64,000 bases of DNA from Prionace glauca (Eukaryota; Chordata; Chondrichthyes; Carcharhiniformes; Carcharhinidae). Positions 41,358 to 52,431 of this stretch are shown here, piece after piece; position 1 is the stretch's first letter, and each line of letters opens with the position of its first letter. The translations under genes and the position numbers were made by a program. Under the pieces are notes generated by a model. The model was not told the DNA's origin, searched no databases, and saw only the letters and a list, made by a program, of their open reading frames with translations. The stretch covers positions 49,000,469 through 49,064,468 of the forward strand of contig CM075760.1 of NCBI GenBank assembly GCA_037974335.1, written 5' to 3'.

Positions 41358-41782
41358 AAGCTTCTTCTTTCTCTGTTCACTCTGTATACTGAAGCGAATC
41401 TCCTGTCAAAATTGGGGGAAAACAAGGGAAATATTAAGTCTTGGAACTAAATCCTGAGGGAAATGGATCACAATATTCGGAAGGAGGTGAGTTATGAATG
41501 GTCTTATTGATGATTGAGTGGAAAGTATTGGATCTTTGGGCTACTGGTGGTTAGTTCCCTTCCCTCCCGTTGAATTCCTGCCTGTGATAAGAGATACGGA
41601 TTCATTTTACCTGTTCATAGGAGAAACACACTACAGCAGTGCTGCAGGATCAATGGAACTAAAGAGACTTGTATAGAATTGTAAACAGTGCGGTCATGCT
41701 GCAGTTCTAGAACAGGTTTTCAGAAATAGAATTGTGGTCATTGACACACTAGTTTAGAAGATATTAAACAGCTGTTGTTTCA
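41358..41782. other. No feature recognised
   Basis: About 420 bases between two tRNA genes. Nothing supported. Confidence 0.4.
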
Positions 41783-41856
41783 GTCTCTGTGGCGCAGTTG
41801 GTCAACGCGTTCGGTTGTTAACTGAAAGGTTGGTGGTTCGAGACCACCCAGGGACG
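41783..41856 (+). tRNA. tRNA-Asn(GTT)
   Basis: 74 bases. Acceptor GTCTCTG/CAGGGAC pairs with one T-G wobble, T stem GGTGG/CCACC is perfect, anticodon stem TTCGG/CTGAA has one wobble, and the anticodon is GTT. A T6 run at 41859-41864 is a good RNA polymerase III terminator. Likely functional. Confidence 0.96.
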
Positions 41857-42455
41857 GATTTTTTCTATTTTTCTCACTATCAGCATTCACGGGTAAACAG
41901 TTGCCTGCTTGAAAAGTCTGGAACTACGAGAGAGAATTTGGTCGTGTATAAGCTGAGACATTGTATATGCCTCTAATACTGTGCGTGCCCTTGTATCTTT
42001 CGAGTTACCAGGATCTCTATATGTCTGCGTCTGAATCTAGTGTGCCCCTCCATCTACATGTGTCCCTGAATCTGTGTATGCCCCCCCCTGTTTCTCTGTA
42101 GGCTCCAATACCTCTGTGTGTGTGTGTGTTTCCTTATGCCTTTTTTAAGACTAAACTGTGAAAATGTCTGACAAACGAATTGCAGAGGGCAGAAATGTTT
42201 ACCCACTAAGATTCTGAATTTGATTAACGTCTCATAACTGCATCGAATGTACAGTTGAAGTTTCAAATAATCCCAACTTCAATCTCCAGACATTATCTCC
42301 CAATGGGAAATGAAGAACACGGTTTATCTGCGGTGTCTGGTTATAAAAAGGGCGAATACACCAGCCGAGAGTCTTCTATAAACTCCAATCGCGGACAATA
42401 TCGTTCAATATTCATATTTCAGCAACCGGTTCGCAGACTCAAAAGCACTAGCGCC
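41857..42455. other. No gene recognised
   Basis: Short GT-rich run near 42113-42128. Otherwise nothing. Confidence 0.4.
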
Positions 42456-42473
42456 TGCAGTTACAGTGGTCCA

Positions 42474-42487
42474 CCAGCAGATGGTGG
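42474..42487 (+). promoter_or_regulatory. CTCF-like motif
   Basis: CCAGCAGATGGTGG agrees at 13 of 14 positions with the core CCASYAGRKGGCRS, and a TGCAGT word (42456-42461) resembling the upstream CTCF module lies 12 bases before it. Inferred only. Confidence 0.4.
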
Positions 42488-43842
42488 TGTTGTATCACTT
42501 TAATCACGACGTTAGTGCAGCAGGTTTCAAGGACAGTATTTCCCTGTTTCCATGGAAAGGCAACAATTAGTTATGAATGGCGTTAATATCTCTGTGAGTA
42601 ACATTCACAGGGAAATCTGGCCAAGGATGGCGAATTTAATACTTGCCTTCCGGCTAGTGAACATGTCGATTACAAGCTAATTATTGTGTAACCTTGCATT
42701 TTAATGAGTTAAAGAGTTGTCTATTCTCTCATCCAGACATTATCAAATAATATTTCATTATAATTGGACACATATCTACTTTTCGTTGGATTTTCTATTC
42801 CTTCGCGCTCATTTTTTTCCTTAGTCCGTTTAGAAATCCAGCCGAACCCTGCCTCTATATTGTGTTCTGTGTATATTTAAAATGTAGTTGCTTGTTATAA
42901 TGTTTAATTCAGCACAATTCGAGCCCTAACTCACTCTGATCTATAATAAACACTGTAAATTGCATGAGAGTCTCAAAATGACTAACTGTGCACTGAACTT
43001 AGTTATTAGCTCATTATACCAATCTTGCATCATGAATGATTTATATACATATTCACTCCAGTCCCTCGGCGTCTATATTCACTTTCATGGCCTTTTCATT
43101 ACTTCAATTTTTCTCTTCAAATTCTGCTGAACAAAACTAATCATGGGACTTTTCTCTGCAATAGGATAAATATCCAAATTACTCATCCATTCCACCAATT
43201 AGTTCTTTTTTTGCGTTCTGAAGTTCTGAATGATCTGTGTTGGCAATGTTTCCAAGTTTTGGATCGTTCACAGATTTTGAAAGTCTGACCTCCACTTCAA
43301 GCTCTCGGGCATTACTATGTCGTGAATTTCAATGCTCATATAACCTTTTCCTGGCAACATGACTGCAAGATTTGTTCTACTCCGAAAAACAGCTACGAAT
43401 TGTTTCCTGGAACTCAGACAATTTCCTATCCATGTTGCTCCTATCCATTTTATTCTCTGATCTCCACAGTTACTCACAAGGCTGCGGTGCAGCACAGTAT
43501 CACATGACTTTTGGACGCCCATTAAGAGAAATACACTCACAAACTATCTGTTACTCAGCATAAAACTCAAACAAGTTAATTAAACTGGATCTGACCTGAA
43601 CAAATACATTCTGGCTGAATTTGTGAAGAAACATATAATTGGGATGATTTCTGCAGTGATGAAGAGAATGAAGATATAAATGCTAAATGTGCTAACGGCA
43701 CAAAGATAGATCGGAAATTTGGCCGTTGGCGAGGGCAGTGGGCATATCTACAATATTGTGCACAGTTCTTGTCTTCTTATCTTAAAAAAAAAGTTAATCT
43801 GTTAAAATAATAGATCAGAGGAGTTTCACTAAACCATTGCCA
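42488..43842. other. No gene recognised
   Basis: About 1.35 kb, AT-rich, with no supported gene or repeat. Confidence 0.4.
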
Positions 43843-45401
43843 GCTATGGGACCAGATGGGATGTACCCCAGGATACTGTGGGAGGCCAGGGAAATGATTG
43901 CAGAGCCCTTGGCGATGATCTTTGCGTCGTCAATGGAGACGGGAGAGGTTCCGGAAGATTGGAGGATTGCGGATGTAGTCCCTATTTTCAAGAAAGGGAA
44001 CAGAGATAGCCCGGGAAATTACCGCCCGGTGAGTCTGACCTCAGTGGTTGGTAAGCTGATGGAGAGGCTTCTGAGGGACAAGATTTACGACCATTTGGAG
44101 AGGTTTGACATGATCAGGAATAGTCAGCATGGATTTGTCAAGGGCAGGTCGTGCCTTACGAGCCTAGTTGAGTTCTTCGATAATGTGACTGAACACATTG
44201 ACGAAGGAAGTGCCGTGGACGTAGTGTACATGGACTTCAGCAAGGCTTTTGATAAGGTCCCCCATGCAAGACTTCTTGAGAAGGTGAGAGGGCATGGGAT
44301 CCAAGGGCCTTTGACCTTGTGGATCCAGAACTGGCTTGCCTGCAGAAGGCAGAGAGTGGTTGTGGATGGGTCTTTTTCGGAATGGAGGTCAGTCACCAGT
44401 GGGGTGCCCCAGGGATCTGTTCTGGGACCCTTGTTGTTTGTCATTTTCATAAATGACCTGGATGAGGAAGTGGAGGGATGGGTTAGCAAGTTCGCTCATG
44501 ACACGAAGGTCGGCGGTGTTGTGGATGGTCTGGAAGGATGTCAAAAGTTGCAGCAGGACATAGATAGGATGCAGGAATGGGCGGAGAAGTGGCAGATGGA
44601 CTTCAACGCGGATAAATGTGTAGTAGTCCATTTCGGCAGAACCAACGGGATGAACGAGTCCACTATTAAGGGCAGGGGTCTTAGTAGCGTTGAAGAGCAG
44701 AAGGATCTCGGGGTCCGGGTTCACAGGACTCTTAAATCGGCCTCGCAGGTGGAGGAGGTGGTCAAGAAGGCGTATGGTGTACTGGCCTTCATTAATCGAG
44801 GGATTGAGTTTAGGAGTCGGGAGGTAATGCTGCAACTTTACAGGACCCTTGTCAGGCCTCATTTGGAGTACTGTGCGCAGTTCTGGTCGCCTCACTATAG
44901 GAAAGACGTAGAAGCTATTGAAAGGGTGCAGAGGAGATTTACAAGGATGTTGCCTGGACTGGGAGGCATGCCTTATGAAGATAGGTTGAGGGAGCTGGGA
45001 CTCTTTTCCCTGGAGAGGCGAAGGTTGAGAGGCGACCTGATAGAAGTTTATAAAATGTTGAGAGGAATAGATAGGGTGGACTCTCAGAGGCTATTTCCCC
45101 GGGTTGAAATGGTCGCTACGAGAGGACACAGATTTAAGGTGCGGGGAGGGAAGTACAGAGGTGATGTTAGGGGTAAGTTTTTCACTTAGAGGGTAGTGAG
45201 TGATTGGAATCGGCTGCCGTCGTCGGTGGTGGAGGCGAACTCGCTGGGGTCTTTTAAAAGACTTCTGGATGAGTATATGGGGTTTAATGGGATTGGGAGT
45301 TATAGATAGGTCTATAGATTGGTGGGGTTGATGCGATCGGCGCAACTCGAGGGCCGAAGGGCCTGTTTGTGCTGTAATGTTCTATGTTCTATGTTCTATG
45401 T
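43843..45401 (+). mobile_element. CR1 LINE (family II), 5'-truncated, dead reverse transcriptase
   Basis: Reading frame 43837-45189 (450 residues) covers G-P-D-G-M-Y-P-R, N-Y-R-P-V-S-L-T-S-V, M-D-F-S-K-A-F-D and S-G-V-P-Q-G-S-V-L-G-P. The catalytic block reads F-A-H-D-T where copy 54463 has F-A-D-D-T (one G-to-C change). A CAG to TAG change at 45187-45189 ends the frame early. The 3' UTR has GGGCCGAAGGGCCTG and a GTTCTAT-repeat tail. Distinct family from copies A and B. Confidence 0.9.
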
Positions 45402-45547
45402 TTGGGTTATCTTATGAGAAAAGGATAATGACGTCAGGTTTGTACCCAGAGAGTTCAAAAGAGTAAGAGGCAAATTGACTGAAACCTTCAGAACTCTAAG
45501 TGGTGCTAACAGTGTGGATGTTGAACGGAAGTTTACTCTTGTCCAGT

Positions 45548-45893
45548 GTGTGGCGGCACGGTAGCACAGTGGTTAGCACTGCTGCTTCACAGCTCCTGGG
45601 TCCTGGGTTCGATTCCCGGCTCGGGTCACTGCCTGTGTGGAGTTTGCACATTCTCCTCGTGTCTGCGTGGGTTTTCTCCGGGTGCTCCGGTTTCCTCCCA
45701 CAGTCCAAAGATGTGCGGGTTAGGTTCATTGGCTATGCTAAAATTGCCCCTTAGTGTCCTGGGATGTGTAGGTTAGAGGGATTAGCAGGTAAATGTGTAG
45801 GGATATGGGAATAGGGTCTGGGTGGGATTGTGTTCGGTACAGACTCGATGGGCCGAAGGGCCTGTTTCTGCACTGTAGGGTTCTATGTTCTAA
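45548..45893 (+). mobile_element. tRNA-derived SINE (HE1-like), young copy
   Basis: Full-length, with GGTTCGATTCCC box B and the family II-type 3' domain and GTTCTATGTTCT tail. Nearly identical to 15184-15530. TGTGTG-like words on both sides may be a short target duplication. Confidence 0.88.
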
Positions 45894-46846
45894 TGTGTGT
45901 CTGTATTTATAAATACTCACCTGCAGCAATGTCCTTCCTTGGTGTGTATCTGTATCATTCACTGCTCTCAGGCCGCATTCATCTTGGTCCCTCAGTTGGA
46001 TTGTTTCTGTATCATTCCACTTAAACTCACTCTTGCCTATGTCAATGTCTTTTATATCTCTCTCAAAGTGTATAGGTGCACTGGGTGATATAGGAAGTGT
46101 ACAGCTCAGGGAGTAAGGACATACTTGCCTGCATAGCACAGTTGATCAAACGTTTAGACATGGAGAGTTAGCGAGCACTGAGCCGATGCCCTGCTGAGGT
46201 CTCATTCAGCCACCTAGTCTTTGAAATTACTTAAACATTAACCAGAGGAACCAGACAATGACAGGGCTGATCCACTGAAGGATTCCTAAAACAGCTCCAC
46301 GGCTAAATGTCTCAGATGTTGCAGCATTGAATACAGGAAGCCATTGAGCTGATGCAAAGACTGGGCCACACTCACCTGCATAGGAACATTGCTCAGTTTT
46401 TAACAGGAACTATGCACAGTGATAGAAAAACACACCTTTCAAGTTATCACCAGTTTACACTTGTATCTTGCTCAGACCTGCCTTACAGTCACATTCTTTG
46501 ACCGGCTGCATTATTTTGATCGCTGCTTATTTCTCAGTTCTCAGATTGAACTGTTTTTAGACATACATTTCTCCCCACCTGTTCTATCTTGTGTTCACTT
46601 CCTCAACCTCATCTTCATCACTCTCTTTGTCAGCCGGAGATATCCCCTACCGCCCCGCCCCCTTTTCTATCGTCCCATTCCCGGGTTAAATCTCACAGCT
46701 CCGGAATCCATGAGCTGCTGTCAGGCAGCTTTGAAACATTTTTAAATCTGAGGAATCTTTATTTGGTGAAACTGATCTTCCCAGACAAGCCTGAATTGAA
46801 GAAAATAACAATTGGAAACGAAACACAAACTCTTTATCTGGTAGCT

Positions 46847-46848
<2 letters not shown>
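45894..46848. other. No gene recognised
   Basis: About 950 bases without a supported gene. Short frames of 60-130 codons lack any known domain. Confidence 0.4.

Positions 46849-46892
<44 letters not shown>
46849..46892. repeat. (CT)n microsatellite
   Basis: About 22 CT units with no interruption up to CTGTCTTTC. Confidence 0.95.
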
Positions 46893-46897
<5 letters not shown>

Positions 46898-47113
46898 TTC
46901 GCTGATTAACCTTTCAGTCTGATGGGATTCTGCTGTGTGTTGTCTCAGCCGATCCTGGATTGAATTGGGTGACAGTTTGATCTGAGGTTAATGTGGTTTC
47001 CTCTGGGTTGTGTCTGAGCGGCTGACAGCGCCGCTGCTCAATCTGACTGTTACTTTCTGCGATTCTCCACACAAACCTCAACAGATTGGAGCACCCAATG
47101 ATAGGTGTGAAGC

Positions 47114-47152
47114 AGATTTTGTACAGGGCAGAGACTGATTTCTATCACTGTG
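47114..47152 (-). promoter_or_regulatory. Recombination signal, 23-base spacer (V segment 1)
   Basis: Minus sense directly after the V exon: heptamer CACAGTG (47146-47152, perfect), spacer of exactly 23 bases (47123-47145), nonamer ACAAAATCT (47114-47122, 7 of 9 against ACAAAAACC). The site at which RAG recombinase would cut. Confidence 0.92.
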
Positions 47153-47720
47153 AGTCTGAAAGCGCAGTAATAGCGGCCAGCGTCAGTCAGCTGCAGGCTC
47201 GAGATGGTTAAAGTAGTTAATTTAGCCGAGGTCTGGAGATCAAGAGAGAAACGGGGTCCAAAACCTTCCCCTCTGTCTTCTCCTGTATTCCAGGACATTT
47301 TCAATATAATGAACTGCAAATCCTTCTGTGGCTGCTGTCTGTACCAATATAAGACATAGTCGCTTGCTGTAGTGCTGTAGGTACATCGGACAGTCACCGT
47401 TTCACCTTCTCTCCCCTCTAAAGACTGCGGCTGAGAAACAAAATCTCCACCACTCGGATCTGTAACGTGTTCAAGAAGAAGAAAAAAATGTAAGTGTTGG
47501 ACGTGCTGCTGAAATAAGATTAACACTTTATATTCACCGCGACATAACTGGAGTTATGAAATAAAAACAAATGATGGTGGAAATACACAGCAGGGTCAAG
47601 AACCACCACTGGTGAGAAGCAGAGCTAAAGGTTCAGATCGCGATAACATTTAACCAGATTGGAGTCATCCTTACTGATAAGAAACAGCCCGAACACAATG
47701 CAGACAGTGAGGAACTCCAT
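47153..47720 (-). CDS. T-cell-receptor-like V segment 1, intact
   Basis: Leader exon 47675-47720 (46 nt, M-E-F-L-T-V-C-I-V-F-G-L-F-L-I) with donor GTAAGG; intron 47460-47674 ending TTACAG; V exon 47153-47459 (307 nt). Splicing in phase 1 gives a mature start N-P-S-G-G-D-F-V-S-Q. Immunoglobulin landmarks: first Cys in V-R-C-T-Y, core Trp in L-Y-W-Y-R-Q, D-A-G-R-Y-Y-C before the junction C-A-F-R. Best fits TCR alpha/delta V (Y-W-Y-R-Q, Y-Y-C-A); other TCR or NAR-type V regions cannot be excluded. No stops or frameshifts. It would be joined to D or J elements not seen in this window. Confidence 0.88.
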
Positions 47721-47984
47721 GGCGGCTGCAGAGCCCGGGGCTGTGACTAACCTTTAAAACTCCAAGCACTGCCGGAACAGAATCTGTTTTTACAGTCACT
47801 TTCTGATCTCAAACTTCCCTCCAATCAACAATTTACAATCTACCCGTCATAGATTGAGATAAGATTTCAATGAGTTTCAGTGATCAGCTGAAGCTCTTTG
47901 ACCTTCACCATTACATATCTGAGACTCAGTGACTGAGTGGGTACAGTGTGTGGTGAGAGGGAAGAATCAGCTTCACTGACAAGG
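47721..47984. other. Upstream region of V segment 1
   Basis: No octamer or clear TATA element is seen. Promoter presumably lies here (minus sense), by position only. Confidence 0.35.
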
Positions 47985-48158
47985 CCATAAGAGATAGCAG
48001 CAGAATTAAGCCATTCGGCCCATTCGTGTCCATTCCACCATTCAATCATGGCCGATATGTTTAAAATCCCTGCAGAATCAGAGAATCCCTACAGTGCACA
48101 AGGAGGCCATTCGGCCCATCGAGCCTGAACTGGCCCAATCCTGAACCGGACACTCCAA
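47985..48158 (-). mobile_element. Two short LINE/SINE tail scraps
   Basis: AGCCATTCGGCCCATTCGTG at 48012 and GAGGCCATTCGGCCCATCGA at 48103 are minus-sense 3'-end words, repeated side by side in one orientation. Confidence 0.55.
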
Positions 48159-49809
48159 GGTCTTAATGACATTACTGTTACTAGAGAGGTGGTGCTCGAC
48201 AGACTGGAGGGGCTGATTGTGGACAAGTCCCCAGGACCGGATGGAATGCATCCGAGGGTTCTGAAAGAAATGGCGGAGGTGATAGTGGATGCCTTGGTGG
48301 TTATTTTCCAGACGTCGCTGGATTCCGGGGAAGTGCCGGAAGATTGGAAAACGGCTAATGTTACGCCGTTGTTTAAGAAGGGTGCCAGGCAAAAGGCGAG
48401 GAATTATAGGCCGGTCAGTTTAACGTCTGTGGTAGGTAAAATGTTAGAATCCGTCATTAAGGAGGAAATAGCGAGGCATCTTGAGGGGAATTGCTTGATA
48501 GGGCGGACGCAACACGGTTTCATTAAAGGGAAGTCGTGTCTGACAAATTTACTGGAGTTCTATGAGGATGTGTCTAGGGCAGTGGATAGAGGAGAGCCAG
48601 TGGATGTGGTCTTTCTGGATTTTCAGAAGGCGTTTGACAAGGTACCTCACAAGAGGTTATTGCAGAAGGTCAGGGGACATGGAGTTGGGGGTAGGGTGTT
48701 AGCGTGGATAGAGGATTGGTTGTCAAATAGGAGGCAGAGAGTGGGGGTCAATGGGTGCTATTCGGATTGGCGGTTGGTGACTAGTGGGGTGCCCCAGGGG
48801 TCGGTGCTGGGGCCTCAGCTATTTACCATTTATATAGATGATCTAGAGGAGGGAACCGAGTGCAGGGTGTCGAAATTTGCTGATGACACCAAGATTGGGG
48901 GAAAGGCAAATTGTGCGGAGGGTGTGGAGAGTCTGCAGAAGGATCTAGATAGGCTGGGCGAATGGGCCAGGAAATGGCAAATGGAATTTAATGTTGGCAA
49001 GTGTGAGGTGGTCCACTTTGGTAGGAATAATGGTAGGAAGGACTATTACTTACGTGGCGAAAAACTGCAGCAGGCGACGGTGCAGAGAGACCTCGGGGTC
49101 CTTGTGCATGAGTCGCAAAAACCCAGCTTGCAGGTGCAGCAGGTGGTCAGGAAGGCGAATGGGATTAATAGCGAGGGGGATTGAATATAAAAGTAGGGAG
49201 GTCTTGCTGCAGCTGTATAGGGCATTGGTGAGGCCGCAGCTGGAGTACTGTGTGCAGTTTTGGGCGCCGCACCTGCGCAAGGATATTTTGGCCCTGAAGG
49301 GAGTGCAGAGGAGGTTTACTAGGCTGATACCAGAGTTGTGGGGATTGAGCTATGAGGAGAGGCTGAATAAACTAGGCTTGTACTCGTTAGAGTTTAGAAG
49401 AATGAGGGGAGATCTCATTGAGACGTATAAGATGATGAATGGGATGGATAGGATAGAAGTGGAGAGACTCTTCCCGCTCAAAAAGGATAGTAGGACTAGG
49501 GGTCACAGCCTCAAGATAAAGGGGAGGCGGTTTAGAACGGAGTTGAGGAGGAACTTCTTCACTCAAAGGGTGGTGAATCTCTGGAATTCTCTGCCCGTTG
49601 AAGTGGTGGAGGCTGCCTCGCTAAATATTTTTAAGAAGCGGGTTGATGGGTTTTTGATAAGAGAAGGGATTAAGGGTTATGGGGAGAGGGCGGGAAGGTG
49701 GAACTGAGCCACGACAGATCAGCCATGATCTTATTGAATGGCGGGGCAGGCTCGAAGGGCTAGATGGCCTACTCCTGCTCCTATTTCTTATGTTCTTATG
49801 TTCTTATGT
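48159..49809 (+). mobile_element. CR1 LINE (family I), 5'-truncated young copy
   Basis: Starts within the N-terminal part of the reverse transcriptase and runs to the tail (three TTCTTATG units). Open from 48189 to 49184 with an intact F-A-D-D. A loss of about 8 bases near 49165 (GGGATTAATAGCG where others have GGGATGCTGGCCTTCATAGC) shifts the frame, which then continues open to 49707. Confidence 0.92.
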
Positions 49810-49972
49810 TGATTGGGTTGATTAGCCACGGTAAGTTGCTCCGTAATGTCAGGGGAATTAGAAGGTAAAAGTATGGGGTTACGGGGATAGCACGGGACCT
49901 GGGTGGGATTGTTGTCGGTGCAGGCTCGATGGGCCAAATGGCCTCTTCCTGCACTGTAGGGATTGTATTCTA
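49810..49972 (+). mobile_element. SINE central and 3' fragment
   Basis: GTTGATTAGCCACGGTAAG to GATGGGCCAAATGGCCTC and CTGCACTGTAGGGATTGTAT. Head missing; an inverted fragment of related sequence (49975-50055) follows directly. Confidence 0.65.
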
Positions 49973-50056
49973 GGATTCAATCCCACCCAAGCCTATTCCT
50001 GTAACGCCACATATTTACCAGGCCATCCCCCTGACTCTAGGGTCAATTTGCCATGG

Positions 50057-50390
50057 CAGGTGAAACTAGAATTAGGGGGCATAGCTCAAAGTAAAGGGAA
50101 GCAGACTTAGGACTGAGTTAAGAAGGAACTTCTTTACAGAAAGGGTTATGAATCTGTGGAATTCACTGCCCAGTGAAGCAGTTGAGGGTGCTTTACTGAA
50201 TGTTTTTTTAAGGCAAAGATAGGTAAATTTTGGACGGTAAAGGTATTAACGTTTGTGGTGAGTGGGCGAGTAAGTGGAGCTGAGTCCACGAAATGATCAG
50301 CCATGGTCTTATTAAATGGTGGAGAAGGCTCGAGGGGCCAAATGGCCTGGTCCTGCTCCTGCTCTTATGTTCTTATGTCCTCATGTGTCT
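50057..50390 (+). mobile_element. Old CR1 3'-end fragment
   Basis: Reads like R-I-R-G-H-S-S-K, then F-F-T-E-R-V-M-N-L-W-N-S-L-P, with GATCAGCCATGGTCTTATTA and tail TTCTTATGTCC. Diverged. Confidence 0.75.
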
Positions 50391-50753
50391 TATTTACCCT
50401 GAACACTCACAAATCTATCAACTGGCTTCAAAAACTAAACGATTGAACATCTACCATCGTTATGAAACAGAAGGCATTTAAGCGAATGTTGTTGATTTCA
50501 CGGATTTTAATCTTTGAGATGGAAGACTGATGGGTGTTATTTAATGTTGTGATAACAGCTCCAGAGTATTTCATTTAGAGAATCGTTCGTAAGCCACAGA
50601 AACAACTATTTTGCATAGAATGACACAAGTTTAGCACTGCAGAAATAGATCATTTTGGCTCGCTGCTCTTTATAATATTTCTTTGTTTATATTAACAGTT
50701 CACTATCTGCGTCAGATATCTGACTCAGTGAGAGGAAGTGAGATGTCTTTGCT
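50391..50753. other. No feature recognised
   Basis: AT-rich spacer before V segment 2's signal. Confidence 0.4.
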
Positions 50754-50792
50754 GGTTTTTGTACAGACTAACTGTGCCTCTGTAACAGTGTG
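50754..50792 (-). promoter_or_regulatory. Recombination signal, 23-base spacer (V segment 2)
   Basis: Heptamer CACACTG (50786-50792, one change from CACAGTG at the fifth base), 23-base spacer (50763-50785), perfect nonamer ACAAAAACC (50754-50762). The heptamer change may lower recombination rate; the first three bases CAC, which matter most, are kept. Confidence 0.9.
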
Positions 50793-51230
50793 GGGATCAG
50801 CGCACAGTGATACATGGCAGAGTCAGAGAAACGGACCCCGGTGATCGTCAAAGGAACTGCTTTCCTGTCTAGGTTCAAATCAGCAGAGGTCCGATATGGG
50901 AAATCTGGAGACTCTTCTCCATCCGCCGTGCCATGTATCTTCAGTAAATATTTCGGAGCCTCCCCGGGATGTTGGATGTACCATAAAAAATTTGGGAAAC
51001 TGTATTTTGTTGTGTAATTGCATTTCAGTGCTACCGTCTGTCCTTCCTGAACCGCTAATTTAGGCGGCCCCTGGGAAACTGAATCTTGCCCACTGGTTCC
51101 TGTAACAAAACATAGAATGTTTGAGATATCTACGAGTGAAAATAGCCCATAAAACACACACTGACGATTTGAGCTCAGACTCACCGGGCAGAATGGCCAT
51201 TATTACCAGTAAAACACATAGGGAACTCAT
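50793..51230 (-). CDS. T-cell-receptor-like V segment 2, intact
   Basis: Leader exon 51185-51230 (46 nt, M-S-S-L-C-V-L-L-V-I-M-A-I-L-P) with donor GTGAGT; a short intron of 85 bases (51100-51184) ending TTACAG; V exon 50793-51099 (307 nt, the same length as segment 1). Mature start G-T-S-G-Q-D-S-V-S-Q. Landmarks: L-K-C-N-Y, F-L-W-Y-I-Q-H-P-G, L-N-L-D-R-K, D-S-A-M-Y-H-C-A-L. The Y-H-C in place of Y-Y-C is tolerated in V domains. N-Y-T is a possible glycosylation site. TCR alpha/delta-like; intact. Confidence 0.88.
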
Positions 51231-51409
51231 GTTTCCTGTTTGAACAGTAAGCAGCGACACTGTTTAAAATGTATTGCTTCTTCTGGTTTATCTCAGAATG
51301 AGCTCAGCTCAGAGGCGGCTTCAATTGTTGGGAAATTGGAGGCTTTTCTCAGCACTACGATTGGCTGGTCTCCTTTAGATGAAATTAGCTGCGGACTAAT
51401 CACTGATCA

Positions 51410-51475
51410 GAGATGCCTCACAGCGCCACGTATCTGGGTTCGATTCCCAGCTCAGGTCACTATCTGTGTGAAGTC
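51410..51475 (+). mobile_element. SINE head scrap
   Basis: GATGCCTCACAGCGCCACGT then GGGTTCGATTCCCAGCTC and GGTCACTATCTGTGTG. Confidence 0.6.
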
Positions 51476-51974
51476 TGTCGCTCAGAATGATTAGAGCTCA
51501 GCTGGGTGTTTTAATTTTATTTTCTCTCTTTGATCAGTAGGATCTGTCGCCAAGGCATCTATTCTCTGAAATAAATACAAAGCGCTGGCTACACTCTGAG
51601 CTCTTTATAGTGATGCCTTGTAGAAAGTGGTATGAGATAATTCGCTGCTCAGCCTATTTCTGCTACACGGCGAGTGACATTAGGCCTTTCTTTCTGATTC
51701 GATATTCCGCAGGTTTCTGAGACACAAAACGTTCCGAACAGTCTGGCCTGACAGCAATGAGAGCAGCAAACAGAAAGTATGGCCAGGGACACTACAGACA
51801 CAAAACAAGTAAAACTATGGCGTTGTCAGCAGCTGTCACAGATGGCAGAGCGGAAATAGCGACAGTAAAGCTGCAGCAACGTGTGAACATCCTGGAGCTG
51901 CTCAGCGCTCAAGTGAATGAGAAAAGCATAACGTTGCTTGTGCGTGAAGGGAGCCGATTCAACTGACACAATTA
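51476..51974. other. No gene recognised
   Basis: About 500 bases. A 69-codon frame (51757-51966) shows no known domain. Confidence 0.4.
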
Positions 51975-52425
51975 ACCTCCCTGTGGGTAATTGAAAAAGC
52001 TGCCACTATTGTCCATCTACAAGGCACGGATCAGCAGTATAATGGAATACTCTCCACTTGCCTGGATAAGTACAGCTGAAACAACGTTCAAGAAACTCGA
52101 CACAAACCATGAAAAAGCAGCCTGCTTGATTACTTCCTCTCCCATAAAACAATTACTCCAACCACCACTGACGCACAGTGGCAGCCGTGTGCACCATTTA
52201 CAAGATGCACTGCAGCGACTCACCAAAGTTCCTTATGTATCACAATCCAAACACAGAAACACTCCCACCCAGGCGAACAAAGCCAAGGCAGCGGGCAAAT
52301 GGGAACACCACCACTTGGATGTTGCACACCAAATCACTCACCAGCCTGACTTGGAAATATATGACTGTTCCTTCACCGTCCTGGGTTAAAAGCCTGGAAC
52401 TCCCTCGTCAATGGCGCAGTAGGTG
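51975..52425 (+). mobile_element. LINE ORF2 C-terminal fragment, separate lineage
   Basis: Frame 51991-52389 reads K-A-R-I-S-S-I-M-E-Y-S-P-L-A-W-I, L-D-T-N-H-E-K-A-A-C-L-I and W-E-H-H-H-L, the layout of the C-terminal region of LINE ORF2 (arrangement similar to Y-K-A/E-Y-S-P-x-W followed by I-Q-x-K-A-A-R-L-I). Not CR1 family I or II. 3'-end kin lie at 24640 and 57630. Confidence 0.65.
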
Positions 52426-52431
52426 TACATA

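Noticed and set aside
46419-46909. Reading frames of about 106-108 codons ending in the CT microsatellite
   Set aside because: Leu/Ser repeats come from the (CT)n run, and the remainder has no recognisable domain.
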